The notes under the pieces were generated by a model that was not told the DNA's origin, searched no databases, and worked only from the letters and a program-made list of their open reading frames with translations. Made by a program: the position numbers and the translations under genes. A stretch of 64,000 nucleotides of DNA from Chelonoidis abingdonii. Its lineage: Eukaryota; Chordata; Testudines; Testudinidae. The stretch is from assembly GCF_003597395.2 (NCBI RefSeq), contig NC_133770.1, forward strand, positions 7,460,317-7,524,316, read 5' to 3'. Positions 10,760 through 22,119 of the stretch are shown here, piece after piece; within the stretch, counting starts at the first letter, position 1, and every line of letters begins with the position of its first letter.

Positions 10760-13700
10760 CAATCTGCTATCTCTCTGTATCTGGGTTTAGATTAAAAAAA
10801 CACCCTTTCTTTTGCCCTTTGTCCAACTTATTTGTTTAGATTGTAAACTCTTCCAGGTGGGTGAGACTGCCTCTCACAGTCTGTTCAGCAACCAGCATGA
10901 TGGCGCCCAGATCTCAACTGAGGCCAGAACAGGTCAGAACACCAAAACATTTCCGGCGAGAAATTTGTAATGATAAATCTTTGCTCAAAATTTCAGCTGA
11001 AAAATGTTGTAGTTTCAAACTGATTTACAGGATAAATTTTCTTTTGGAATCAGTGTTTTGGAGACAAAATGAATTCATTTATGTTTGATTTAGAATGGTG
11101 TTTTGGTATTTTTCACACCACAGAAGAAACAAAAATCACTTAAAATTGAAATGAAATGAGAATTTTCACTTCCACATTTCACACTGGAGAATATTTGTTT
11201 TTATCAAACTGGACATTTTCCTGGGAAGATTTCAGCTTTGAGACAAAACTGTATTTTTTCATCAGGAAAACTTTCCATGGGAAATATGTCAACTATCTCA
11301 TATGTTATACAGAAGGTCAAACTATATGATCACAATTGTCCCTTCTCGCCTTGGAATCTATGGATTTATGAAAAACAGAATACTGCGAAACAAGACATTG
11401 TTTCATGCTGAGGATGACTTAGCTGCCCTGGGCAGCTGAAACAAACTGGAAACAAGCAGTTACTTTATTTGCAAGGCACTTTGTTTTACGTCTCCTAACT
11501 CACATGCATTATTTTGCCAAGAAGTTTACTACTTTTCCTGAATTTTCATCAGTTTGTCCTGCATCCCCAAGAGGATCAGAGTCCTCTGTTGAGGGCGAGT
11601 GCTGTGATGTTGCATTGCTACTTGATGACAGCGCATCAAGGCACAAACACTAACATTATGATGCAGGATCTATGATCCTTTGGCTATCAGGAAAAATGCA
11701 CATACGTGACAGAGCTAACAACCAGGAACTTATCAAGCAAACCAGTCAGCATGTTTGAGACTTAGCTGAATTATTTTTTAAAAGTTGCTAATAACTGACA
11801 CTCTAACCTTCAGAGGGGGCAAAAATCCTGAGCCCAAACTCTCACCAACTTGGGGAAGATCGGAACCAGACCCAGACCCAGTTGCACCCATGTCTATCCC
11901 AACCAAACTGACGTCTTGTAAGTGAGTGTGGTCCCATACTCTCCTAGGTCAAAATCCTCAGCTGGTGTAAATTAGCTCTGGTAGCTAAACTGATTTACAT
12001 CATCTGAGGATCTGGCCCACAAAGTGAAATTCACCCGTCAGAAGGTCAGCACAATGCCAACACCTGTGTTAATGGCTCTTAAGTGGTATATAGACCTTGT
12101 GCTGCTGCTATGCTCAGATTACAGTTCATCCATAGGTTGTGTCCGTCTGCTGTACTGCCCACGTGGGTCAATCAGAATAGAACCTTGTTCCAATCAAATA
12201 AAAACCCACAGCCCTCGATGACTTGAGCAAATGGAGAATGAAAGCAAAGCAGGGCCAGCATACAGGTAACATTTCCTAGGCAGTTCTGAAAATCTGTCTT
12301 GAGCATCCCCCTTAGCATCAGCGGTATTTGAGGTTATAGCCCCGCTGCAGGCCTCCAGCCTATGCATAGTCACCCCCACCCATATGAGCATGTCTAACAT
12401 TCCAGCCAATAGAAGGCAAGAGTGCTCACACAACTGCAAATGCGCACAAACAATGCCGTCAGTACACTCTGTACTGTAGTACTTTCAACTGAGTGTTTCC
12501 ACGGTTACAGAGTACTTTAACTTAGCAAGACTTTTTCTGCTGCTGCTGCGTCAGCACTTGAATATATAAAATCTCCATTCCCAAGCCCCACGTAAAACAT
12601 CCTTAAGCCATCCTCCATTCTTCATGGCTCAATGGAATTCTGCACATTGGCAGAAACATCTGGCCTAGCCATTTTTACCTTCCACAAAGTAATGCTCATT
12701 TAATGGTGGAAATCTCCTGCCTGGCATTTATACTTCAATGCCAGCGGCGAGGAGGTAAATTAAAGCCATAATGCTGCAGATGAAGCATCCTAGAACTGAA
12801 TTAACTGTGCGTGCAATTTAACTGTCATAGCTTTGTTAATGCCTGTTAAATAATAGCTGATTCCTGTGAACATATGTGTTCAGTTATAATAAACATGAGT
12901 CTCAATTTGATCTCTCACTACTTTTACACCAGTGCAACCGCAGGGACTTCAATGTAATGTCTCCCAGTGTAGAAAGGCCAGAAGATAGATCAAAATAGCA
13001 CTGTATCTTATTACTGTGGTTCCCAACCACTGCTACATGTGCTGATAGTCTGATACTAAAGGCTTTTGTGGCTAGTATGGCACTGTGGAGCTGAAATTCA
13101 CTCCTGCATAGAGGGGCCAGAGCAGGGGTAAATTTCACCCTCTGTTTCTCATACTGGAGCGGCCCTTTCGCAAGGTTTCATTGCTCATTTTTGCCTCAGT
13201 AGCATAGACACTCTTGGCCATTTTGATGCTAAAGCCAATGGGCCAGCTTCTTTGGCCTGGGCTCAATTCTCATCTGATGCTGGTGTAAATCAGAAATAGC
13301 TCCACTGAAGTGGTGGGCAAGACCAGGCTAAAGAAGGTCAAAATCAGGCCTCATCCTCCTACGATGAGCTTCTCCGTTGAGCCCCAGCATCCTGCCATGA
13401 TCCACTTCCCAGTCAGCCATGTGAGCTTCACTCTGCAGCAGAGCAGGTGCTAACACTGTTCCCATAGCAGCAGGGTTTGGATTGGGCCTAGTTCCATAGT
13501 GAGTTAGGCTCTCCCGATTCCAATGGCTGCTATTAACAGCTCAGCATTTGCCAATACGCATAGCAGAGAAATCAAAGCTCCCCCCGTACTTAGCCCAATA
13601 AATCACCATGGAGACAGGGCAGGGTTTGGCGACATGTTGCCTCTTCAATGCCTGACCCACCCCACCCCACCCCGCCAAAATCCTGACACTCGGCTTTGCC

Positions 13701-13978
13701 TGGGTAAGCTTTCAAAACCTGGTAGTTAGGAGATGGAACTTTTTTCCCTGCTGCATAGCTCTCTTAACCCCATCTTCCTTCTACATGGTGAGTTGTGATG
13801 GTGGCTCAGCACAGGTCAGGATTGGTTATGAGGAGGCACTGCTGCTTCTTCACAACATGGGCTTCTTCTTATGCCCTCCTCCTCATGCTAGCTCATCTCA
13901 AGCCCTTTCCCAGATGTTGCTCTCCCATCTTCCCCGGGGATCACTCCCTCTTCTCACTCCAGAGTGAACTAAGTGATG
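10760..13978. other. Unique DNA with fuzzy AT-rich repeats; no gene
   Basis: 10950-11300 is a diffuse stretch of ttttcagc/aaaattt words shared with 33300-33560, 41900-42310 and 59830-60000. 11953-12020 and 13266-13345 carry the old gtgtaaatcag / gatttacatc palindromic unit. The rest shows no coding, RNA or mobile feature. Frames at 12194-12439 and 12902-13138 lack motifs. Confidence 0.5.
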
Positions 13979-13982
13979 CAGA

Positions 13983-16045
13983 AGCATAAGAAAGGCCATA
14001 CTGGGTCAGACTAATGGTCCACCTAGCCCAGTATCCTGTCTTCTGACGGTGGCCTCTTCCAGATGCTTCAGAGGGAATGAACAGAACAGGGAAATTATTG
14101 AGTGATCCCTCCCCTGTCATCCACTTTCAGTATCTGGCAGTCAGAGGCTTAGGGACACCTGGAGCTATTAGCATCTTGGCTAATGGCCACAGATAGACTT
14201 AGCTTCCATGAACTTATCTAATTCTTCTTTGAAACCAGTATACTTTTGGCCTTCACAACACCCCATGGTAATGGTTCCACAGGTTGACTATGTGTTATGT
14301 GAAGTAGTTTCTTATGGCTATTTAAAACCTGCTGCCTATTCATTCCATTAGGTGACCCCTGGTTCTTGTGTTATGAGGAGTAAATAACACTTTCTTATTC
14401 ATTTTCTCCAAACCAGTCATGATTTTATAGACTTTTATCATATCCCCCCCTTAGTCATCTCTCTTCTAATCTGAACAGTTCCAGTCTCTTTAATTTTCTG
14501 TCATGAGGAAGCTGTTCCATACCCCTAATCATTTTTATTGTCCTCTGTCTTTTTCAATTCTAAAATATCTTTTTTGAAATGGGGCAACCAGAACTGCATG
14601 CAAAATTCATGGTGTGGGCATACCATGGATTTATACAGCAGCATTATAATATTTTGTTTTATCTACTCCTTTGCTTGTAGTTCCTAACGTTCTGTCAGGA
14701 TTCTCACTGCTGCTGCACACTGAGTGGATGTTTTTAGAGAACTATCCAAAATGACTTCAAGATCTCTCTCTTGAGTAGTAACAGTTAATTTAGGCCCCAT
14801 CATTCTAAATATATAGAGGGGAATATATTTTCCACTGGGCATTACTTGGCATTTATCTACACTGGATTTCATCAGCCGTTTTGTTTTTTTGCTCAGTCAT
14901 GCAATTTTTTGAGATTCTTTTGTAACTCTTCACAATTAGCTTTGAACTTAATAACCTTGAGCAATTTTGTATCATCTGCAAATTTTACCATTTTGCTGTT
15001 TACCCTCTTTTCTAGATCATACATAGACCAGTACAGATCCTTGAGGGGACTCTTCTATATACCTCTTTCACTTGTGAAAACTGACTATTTATTCCTACTG
15101 TTTCCTATCTGTTAATCGGTTAGGAGGGCCATGGAAGCACCTTCCCTCTCATTCCATGTCTACTTAGTTTGCTCAAGAGCCTTTGGTGGGGTGCCTTGTC
15201 AAAACTTTCTGAAAGTACAAATACACTATCTTGATTGGACTACCCTACTCCATATGCTTGATGACCCCCTCAAAGAATTCTAGTAGATTGGTGAGGCATG
15301 CTTTCCTGTTACAAAAACCAAGTTGATTCTTCCCTAACAAATTATGTTCATCTATGTATCTGACAATTCTGTTCTTTACTATAATTTCAACCAATTTCCC
15401 CAGTACTGAAGTCAGGCTTGCTGGCTTGTAATTACCAGGATCACCTCTGGAGCCCTTTTCAGAAATTGACCTCACATTTGCAATCCTCCAGTCATTTGGT
15501 ACAGAAACTGGTTTAAATGATAGGTGACAAAACACAATTAGTAGTTCTGCAATTTGATGTTTGAATTCCTTTATAACTCTTGGATGAATACCATCGAGTC
15601 CTGATGACTTATTGCTGTTTAATTTATCAATTTGTTCCAAAATCTCCTCTGACACCTCAAGATGGGACGGTTCCTCAGATTTGTCACCTAAAAAGAATGG
15701 CTCAGGTTTGGGAATCTCCCTCAAATCCTCAACCATGAAGACCAAAGCAAAGAATTCATTTAGTTTCTTTACAATGGCCTTATCCTTGAGTGCTCCTTTA
15801 GCATCTTGATTGTCCAGTGTCCCTACTGGTTGTTTAGCTGGCTTCCAGCTTCTGATGTACTTTAAAAAAAATTTGCTATTACTTTTTGAATCTTTGGCTA
15901 ACTGTCCTTCAAATTCTTTTTTGGCCTTTCTAATTATATTTTTACACTTCACTTGCCAGAATTTATGCTCCTTTCTATTTTCCTCACTAGGATTTAACTT
16001 CCACTTTTTAAAAGTGTTAGAATGGGTTCCTGTCTGCATCCTGTA
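13983..16045 (-). mobile_element. CR1 LINE, 2.06 kb, reverse orientation
   Basis: The 3' end is at the low coordinate (agcataagaaaggccatact), followed upstream by the conserved 3' UTR and ORF2 C-terminus, then reverse-transcriptase code up to about 16040. Further CR1-like coding sequence in the same orientation continues at 16690-16975, so the 16046-16690 stretch is probably an insertion into this LINE. The copy is old: ORF2 is broken several times and part of the RT palm between the template-binding and FADD regions is deleted. Confidence 0.9.
14684..16039 (-). pseudogene. CR1 ORF2 reverse-transcriptase remnant
   Basis: The main open frame (15245-16039, 264 codons) contains the CR1 pre-RT segment (LAKDSKSNSKFFLKYI) and the RT N-terminal motifs: LNSNKSSGLDGIHPRVIKEF, then NDWRIANV, NYKPASLTSVLGKLVE and GFCNRKACLTNLLEF. 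The catalytic FADD box is visible on the minus strand at 14971-14982 in another frame. The C-terminal VDKCQVM...ERDLEVILDSSLK segment lies at 14684-14872. Function would be target-primed reverse transcription of CR1 RNA. Frameshifts and a deletion between 14990 and 15245 make it non-functional. Confidence 0.9.
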
Positions 16046-16660
16046 TCACTTGCCATACCGGTATTGCCCTGGCCTCTTCTTTTGTCATTCAGTATTGGAC
16101 CCATTCTACAACAATATGCATTACCTCACCTTTTGGGGGCAAAGCCAGACTTTTTGGCACCTGCTCCCCTATTTGGTGTAAACATTGCTTGTGCCAATCA
16201 GAGGCGAACACACACAGGTTTTGGGGTCTGTCCACTATGACACTTCTGTGATGTCATAGTGGGTATTTTAGGGGTTGCCCTGCCATGTGCAGGCAGAGAG
16301 AGGAGAAAACGTGTCCTGTGTATCCCGTGTATGCCGTGTATGCCGTAACCGAGCCTGATCACCTCGAAGCCTCTCTCTCAGCTCACGTGTTTCAAATAGA
16401 GCTTCTACGTTTGCCGGTCGTGATGTGTTGGTTTGTATTTGTAAGTATCAGTTATTACTAAATGCTGCATTTTGTTTGTAAATATTGTTAGTAGATATTT
16501 TAGGCATTGTGTGTTTTAGGTTTTGTTAACTCTATTAGCTAATCATAAGCTGCTCTCTTACCCCTTGTAACTATCCCCAATAAAATTTTAAATTGATTGA
16601 TTTTAGTTGTGTGTGTGTGTGTCTGCAGTCTGCCTCGTGACCCATACTCTCCTTGCATCT
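16046..16660 (+). repeat. Insertion between CR1 pieces, with polyA signal and (TG)n
   Basis: This block separates two reverse-oriented CR1 coding segments. It carries a short tandem array (cgtgtatgc units, 16318-16345), a polyadenylation signal (caataaaa, 16578-16585) and a (GT) tract at 16606-16621. The layout suggests the 3' part of a retroelement or an LTR on the plus strand. Boundaries and any target duplication are not clear. No coding sequence was recognised. Confidence 0.35.
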
Positions 16661-16689
16661 CTTACCTATATAGTCTGTTGCCACGTGCA

Positions 16690-16975
16690 GCCTGGTAAAT
16701 AACAGGCCTGCATTTCCTTTCGCCCCTGCGAATACGTGGCAATCTACAAAAAGGATGCCTTTTTGCCTCTCTCTGCTTCTTTTACTTTGTTGTTTAGCCA
16801 CAGTATGCAATTTTTGGTTCTCTTACTATCTTTTTTAATTTAGGGTGTACATTTAAGCTTAGCCTCTATTATGGTGTCTTTAAAAAGTTTCCATGCAGCT
16901 TGCAGAGATTTCACTTTTGCCACTGTACCTTTTTAATTTCTGTTTAATAACTTCCTCATTTTTTGTACTGACCTC
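16690..16975 (-). mobile_element. CR1 ORF2 segment upstream of RT
   Basis: Read on the minus strand, the segment encodes the SLQAAWKLFKDTIIEA-type motif (around 16860-16905) that lies between endonuclease and RT domains in CR1 ORF2. It is probably the continuation of the CR1 at 13983-16045, displaced by the intervening insertion. It ends near 16975, where a different repeat tail begins. Confidence 0.7.
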
Positions 16976-17075
16976 TTCTTTGAAAGCTGGTCCCTCCCCA
17001 ACAGAAGTTGGTCCGATAAGATATGACCTCACCCACTTGGGTCTCTAATATCCTGAGACCAACACAGCTATACCA
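16976..17075 (+). repeat. Retroelement 3' tail (caacagaagttggtcc type)
   Basis: The words caacagaagttggtccgata and cctgagaccaacacagcta also occur, in part, at about 40830-40875 after the Penelope-like remnant. This suggests a common 3' tail of that element group. Only the tail is present here. Confidence 0.5.
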
Positions 17076-17901
17076 ACACTGCATCTCACATGAGTTCTCA
17101 TCCTGCTGTCTATTAATTGTTAGAGCTTGTCTTAAACCCTGAAGCAAGAGGCTGAAGAGCCCTTCCAAAACATTTTATCACAAATTATCCTATCTCTGAA
17201 TAGCCTTGATGTCCATATCAATTGATGGATAGGGTATGTCTGAGACAGAAAGAAGTGAAATGTTCTTTTTCATTAATCCTTGGAATTTAACCAGGCTGGA
17301 TTGTTGGACTTTGTCACCTTGCTGTCATCCCCTGAAACAAGAACTGAAACACACTTGTAATACAAGGCTGCCACCTCCTGATGACTGTGAGGAACACAGG
17401 TCAGAAACCAGTACGCTAAAAGCTGTCACCTGCTAAATAGGTCTGACTGTCAAACCCACAGGAGCTGGGCCAGGCCCTACCCAGACACCCCTCCAAAACC
17501 CTGAAGAAACCCACCCTATGAAAGATGCTCTTCCTCTGAGTAAGATTAGAGATTTTTGCTACAATTCTTTTCTGGCCAGTGAGTTGGTGCTTCTGGAAAC
17601 ATACTAGGACCCAAGAAGTTTAAAGCTAAATAAAAACCCCAAGCTGCCTGTGACCCTGAATTCCAGCTAAAGAATGGTAAACATACCCTGAATTGTCTTC
17701 CTGGCTGAAAACAGCAAGCCCTGCGGTGTGCTCTGGAGCAAAACCAAGACCCCAAAGGGCAAGCCTTGGAGCTCAATTAAGAAATAGCAGCACAGAGCCA
17801 CTCAAAGCTGTGACTTCTCCTTCTCCTAACCTGGGGAACCAGTGGCCAGTTCTAAACCCAGAACCCAAAGAAGAGGGAAACTTCCCTGGACAAAGACACG
17901 A
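17076..17901. other. No recognised feature
   Basis: Single-copy-looking DNA leading up to the duplicated block. It is A/C-rich on the plus strand at 17330-17900. The frames at 17546-17917 have no motifs. Confidence 0.5.
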
Positions 17902-18109
17902 AGCTGCCATGAACTGATGACAAAATCTCAGATTTAAGCTAATTTTACTAAGCTTTAAAGAGTCTCTCTCTGGTTATGAGCTTAGACATTGTTAATTTTA
18001 CATAGTTTAAACTCTGCTCTTAAGTAAATCCAGAGTGACTCCATTGAAGTCAGTGAGGCTACTCCTGTGCTCAGATCAGAATCACGCCTGTAGCCTCTAT
18101 AAAGAATGA

Positions 18110-18697
18110 ATCATAGGGCTGGAAGTCTGGAAAGGACCTCAAAGTCATCTAGTACAGCCTCCTGCTTTCAAGGCAGGAGTAAGTATTATCTAGACCATCC
18201 TTGACAGGTGTTTGTCTAACTTGCTCTTAAAAATCCCCAAAGATGGAGGTTGCACATCCTCCCAAGGTAATTTATTCTAGTGCTGAATCACCCTGACAAT
18301 TAGAAAGATTTTCCTAATGTCCAACCTAAACCGCCCTTGATGCAATTTAAGCCCATTGCTTCTTGTCCTATCCTCAGAGGTTAAGGAGAATAATTTTTCT
18401 CCCTCCTCATTGTAACAACCTTTTCTGTATTTGCTTGAAGAATTGTCCCTCCCCTCAGTCGTCTCTTCTCCAGACTAAACAAACCTAATTTTTTCAATCT
18501 TCCCTCATAGGTCATGTTTTTTAGACCTTTAATCATTTTTGTTGCTCTTCTCTGAACTTCCTCCACTTTGTCCACATCTTTCCTGAAATGTGGTGCCCAG
18601 AACTGGACACAATACTTGACTTCAGGCCTAATCAGTGTGGAGTAGAATGGAAGAATTACTTCTTGTTTGTGTCTTGCTGTTAAAATCACTCTGGCTA
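18110..18697 (-). mobile_element. CR1 LINE 3' part (copy 1)
   Basis: Reverse-oriented CR1 with its 3' tail at the low coordinate (aatcatagggctggaa). The minus frame 18381-18806 contains the ORF2 C-terminus, with [27 protein letters not shown] and [20 protein letters not shown]. The LINE is split by the element starting at 18700 and resumes at 20010. Confidence 0.9.
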
Positions 18698-18699
18698 TA

Positions 18700-20007
18700 C
18701 AGTCTAACTCCTGCTTAAAAACACCCTCAAACCTGCCTATCTCTACCTTTCCCCCAAGGCCGGGCCCTCTTTGATCCGCTCTTCTCCCGTTCCCACTCTT
18801 CCCCATTTACTTCACATGCTGAATCCTGGCTTTTCCCCTCTTGCTATGTTCTCCATCCTCGTCTATCTCACTGAGTAAACAAAATCAGCGCTGAGCTCTG
18901 TTATGCGCTGATTCGAGAAACGCATGTTAGAGCAAATGCCAAGTTGTGCCAGCGAGTGAAGATAGTTATGCTATAACGTCAAATCCGTGGCCGCTTGCCG
19001 CGCGCGTCCGGCTTCCTGCCGTCCAATGGAGACAGCCGCAGGAGACTAGGTCTCGATCAGGACAGACTCCAGTTCCCCATGAGCTTGCATCGGCGAGGCG
19101 GATCGCGAGCGGCAGGGGCTAAGCGGAGCGCCTTCAACTCCTGCGCCACTCTACCTCTTCCCCCAAGCCGCCACTCTTGAATCCGCTCTTCTGCCCGGTC
19201 CCACTGGCTCCTCCCATTTACTTCACATGCCTGCATCCTGGCTTATCCCCTCTCCTTCCCTCCCTTTCTAAATGCAACCAGCCAGCTGATTGCCTTCATT
19301 CGGGAGGCAGGGGAGGGAGGGGGGAAGCGAGCCGAGTCCTTCACTCCTTCCCTCCCCTCCCTCCTTGCCTTACAGAAACGCCGCTACGCCACGCCTGGCT
19401 GTGCACGCGAGGCAGCCCGGAGGTGCAAGTGCGAGAGAGGGAAGGCGTAGGGCTTAAGGAGCCTCACAGAATGCAATGAGAAAATTCCAGATAGTATGGA
19501 TTGAGCCAGCAAACAATATAGCATAATACTAATGAAATTTTTTTTACATGATCCTATATATATCTATAATTTTTTTTATTTAAATCTGAATTTATTATTA
19601 TCTATATGACAAATTATACTGGTAATTGCATTTTATTTATTTCTGTTATTTGTATGAATTGGTCTATTTTATGTATAATTATGTTGAGTTGTATTATAAG
19701 CGAGCCGAGTCCTCACTCCTCCCTCCCCCCTCCCTCCTGCCTCCAAAACGCCGCAAGCCAGCTGATTGCTGCAGGCAGGAGGCAGGGGGAAGAGGGGAAG
19801 GCGCTGATCGGTGGAGTCTGCCGGCAGGCAGGAGGCACTGTGTGGGGGGAGGGGGCTTAGGGAGGCTGCCAGCTATGGAGAAATCAGGCAGCCAAACAAT
19901 GTAAGAGTGGAGCATTGCACAACTTTAAATGAGCATGTTCCCTAATTGATCAGCAACGTAACAACGAAACAACATTAAGCTGGACGACTTTAAGTGAGGA
20001 GTTACTG
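18700..20007. mobile_element. TA-flanked element inserted in CR1 (copy 1, scrambled)
   Basis: Its right end (taagtgaggagttactg) and left end (cagtctaactcctgcttaaa) are inverted and flanked by TA (18698-18699, 20008-20009), as in Tc1/mariner-type insertions. The same family is at 23669-24318 and, best preserved, at 34781-35752. Inside, 18740-18840 and 19155-19260 are near duplicates (ccgctcttctcccgt; cccatttacttcacatgc), and an AT-rich stretch at 19480-19690 is absent from the other copies. That pattern suggests local assembly scrambling. Confidence 0.65.
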
Positions 20008-20009
20008 TA

Positions 20010-20795
20010 CATCCCAGAATGTGTTTGCTTTTTTTGCAACAGTGTTACACTATTGGCTCATATTTAGCTTGTGAACCACTGTGACCCCAGATCCCTTTCT
20101 GCCAAACTCCTTCCCATTTTGTATGTGTGCAACTGATTGTTCCTTCCTAAGTTGAGTACTTTGCATAGAATTTCATCTTATTTACTTCCGGCCATTTCTC
20201 CAGTTTGTACAGATCATTTTGAATTTTAATCCTATCTGCCAAAGCAGTTGCAACCCCTCCCAGCTTGGTATTGTCCGCAAACTTTATAAAAGTGTACTCT
20301 CTATGCCATGATCTAAATCATCGATGAAGATATTGAAAAGAACCAGACCCAGAACTGATCCCTGCAGGACCCCCACTATATTATGCCCTTCCAGCTTGAC
20401 TGTGAACCACTGATAGGGTGACCAGATGACCCGATTTTATAGGCACAGTCCCGATATTTGGGGCTTTTTTTTTTATATGGGCTCCTATTACCCCCCATCC
20501 CCGTCCCAATTTTTCACACTTGCTATCTGGTCACCCTAACCACTAATAAGTACTGTCTGGGAATGGTTTTCCAACCAGTTACGCACTACCTTATAGTAGC
20601 TTCATTTGGGTTGTATTTCCCTAGTTATTTTATCAGAAGATCATGCAAGATGTTATGAAAAGCCTTATGAAAGCCAAGATATACCACAGATATCAGTTTC
20701 CCCCAGCCACAAGGCTTGTTACCCTATCAAAGAGAGCGGTTAGGTTGTTTTGATGTGATTCGTTCTTGACAAATTCATGCTGTTGCTTATCACTT
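20010..20795 (-). mobile_element. CR1 LINE RT region (copy 1), MITE-interrupted
   Basis: Minus-strand translation gives degraded CR1 RT-region segments (for example ggtattgtccgcaaacttta, the complement of a VADNTKLGG-type FADD-box region). It continues the CR1 at 18110 across the TA-flanked insertion and is itself interrupted by the MITE at 20416-20536. The ends near 20795 coincide with a break shared with 21285-21390, which repeats a further piece of the same CR1. Confidence 0.8.
20416..20536 (+). mobile_element. TA-flanked MITE gggtgaccagat family, copy 1
   Basis: It runs gggtgaccagat ... atctggtcaccc with TA on both sides (20414-20415, 20537-20538) and lies inside CR1. TA duplication and termini fit a Tc1/mariner-related MITE. 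Other copies are at 24711, 51234, 52142 and 62180. It is non-coding. Confidence 0.9.
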
Positions 20796-20799
20796 TATT

Positions 20800-21394
20800 A
20801 TCTTCTAGGCAGAGATGACCAGTGCATGCTCATAATGAGGGAGCACGACCCCAGAATACTTTGAGTCACTACCCCCACACAGGCAGCCACTCCTCCGCAC
20901 TCCCTCCCCCGGAAAGCAGCACACACACACCCCTTGAAAGATGTGACCACTCCATGCAGCTCCCAACTGTTCATCCTGCCTCTGCCTCTCCCTGCCCAGT
21001 CCAACTCCATTCAGCTGCCCCACAGGGGGAGAGGGAGCCGGGAGAGTGACAGGGTGTGTGTGTCTGGAGCTTCAGCGAGCAGAGCTGCAGCACGCAGGCC
21101 CTCACAGAGTACGGCTACACTATAAACCCAAGTCAATCTACATTAGGTTGACTTACAGCCGCTGCAGCATTTAGTGCAGTGGGGCATGTCCACACTCTTC
21201 TATCGGTGTGAGCATCCTCACCAGGGGTGCTTCCACTGACCTAAGAGGGGCAGTGGCAGCTGGGATCAGGGTCCAAAGCCCCTTGCTTCCTCCCTATCCA
21301 CAAGGCTTGTTACCCTGTGAAAGAAAGCTGTTAGGTTGGATTGACGTGATTCGTTCTTGACAAATCCAGGGTGACTGTTACTTATCACCATATG
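20800..21394. repeat. Composite of small repeat pieces (copy 1)
   Basis: 20805-21110 is a C-rich segment also present at 25095-25395 and, more diverged, at 27318-27500. 21111-21250 is MITE-like (gtcaatctacattaggttga, a perfect short hairpin). 21285-21390 repeats the CR1 fragment seen at 20700-20795. No gene is present; frames of 60-75 codons here are chance. Confidence 0.55.
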
Positions 21395-21463
21395 TGGTGA
21401 CAGGGACACCATCATAGGACCTAACCACATCAGCCACACACCTTCAGGGTTCATCCACCTGCA

Positions 21464-21602
21464 CATCCACCAATGTGATATATGCCATCATGTGCCAGCA
21501 ATGCCCCTCTGCCATGTGCATTGGACAAACCGGACAGTCTCTACGTAAAAGAATAAATGGACACAAATCTGACATCGGGAATTACAACATTCAAAACCAG
21601 TA
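21464..21602 (+). pseudogene. GIY-YIG endonuclease fragment of a Penelope-like element
   Basis: Translation reads CTSTNVIYAIMCQQC, then MCIGQTGQSLRKRINGHKSD. NVIYAI corresponds to the GIY part and CIGQTGQSLRKR to the YIG part with its conserved Arg; the cysteines and His (C-x2-C ... H) fit the zinc-binding extension of Penelope endonucleases. The frame closes with TAG at 21600. Coding resemblance (EHFSLPGHS-like words, then a DWEWMGHY-like end) continues beyond with shifts until about 21780. The enzyme nicks DNA for target-primed insertion in active elements; this copy is broken. Confidence 0.8.
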
Positions 21603-22012
21603 GGAGAACACTTCAGTCTCCCTGGTCACTCAATAACAGACTTAAAAGTGGCAATTCTTCAACAAAAAACTTCAAGAACAGACTCCAATGAGAAACTGCA
21701 GAACTGGAATTAATTTGCAAACTGGACACCATCAAATTAGGCCTGAATAAAGACTGGGAGTGGATGGGTCATTACAAAACCTAAACCTAATTTCCCCCAT
21801 ACTAATTTCCCCCTAATGTTACTCACACCTTCTTGTCAACTGTGTGAAATGGGCCACCCGCATTACCACTACAAAAGTGATTTTTCCTCTCTTGGTATTC
21901 TACAGTTAATTGAATTGTTTCGTTAGCATTGACTCCACACTTGGTAAGACAACTCCAATCTTTTCATGTACTGTGTATTTATACCTGCTACTGTATTTTC
22001 CACTCCATGCAT

Positions 22013-22050
22013 CTGATGAAGTGGGTTTTAGCCCACGAAAGCTTGTGCCC
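22013..22050 (+). ncRNA. Hammerhead-ribozyme-like core in Penelope tail
   Basis: CTGATGA (22013-22019), a 5-bp stem GTGGG/CCCAC (22021-22025 with 22032-22036), GAAA (22037-22040) and a 2-bp stem III GC-TTGT-GC reproduce the hammerhead core order. The base expected to be U before the cleavage site is C here (22049), and I see no good adjacent stem I, so self-cleavage by this copy is doubtful. Penelope-like elements are known to carry hammerhead motifs. Confidence 0.5.
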
Positions 22051-22119
22051 AAATAAATTTGTTAGTCTCTAAGGTGCCACAAGGACTCCTCGTTGTTCTC
22101 ACCAGTCATAGCATTCCCT

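Larger units (their letters stand above)
21395..22105 (+). mobile_element. Penelope-like retroelement 3' end with GIY-YIG domain (copy 1)
   Basis: It encodes the C-terminal endonuclease and then the 3' UTR, ending in the taagcttgtgcccaaataaa-like tail and ctctaaggtgccacaaggac. The same element follows in the second duplicate at 25667-26395. The tail holds a hammerhead-like core (22013-22050). 5' truncation leaves only the endonuclease part. Confidence 0.8.
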
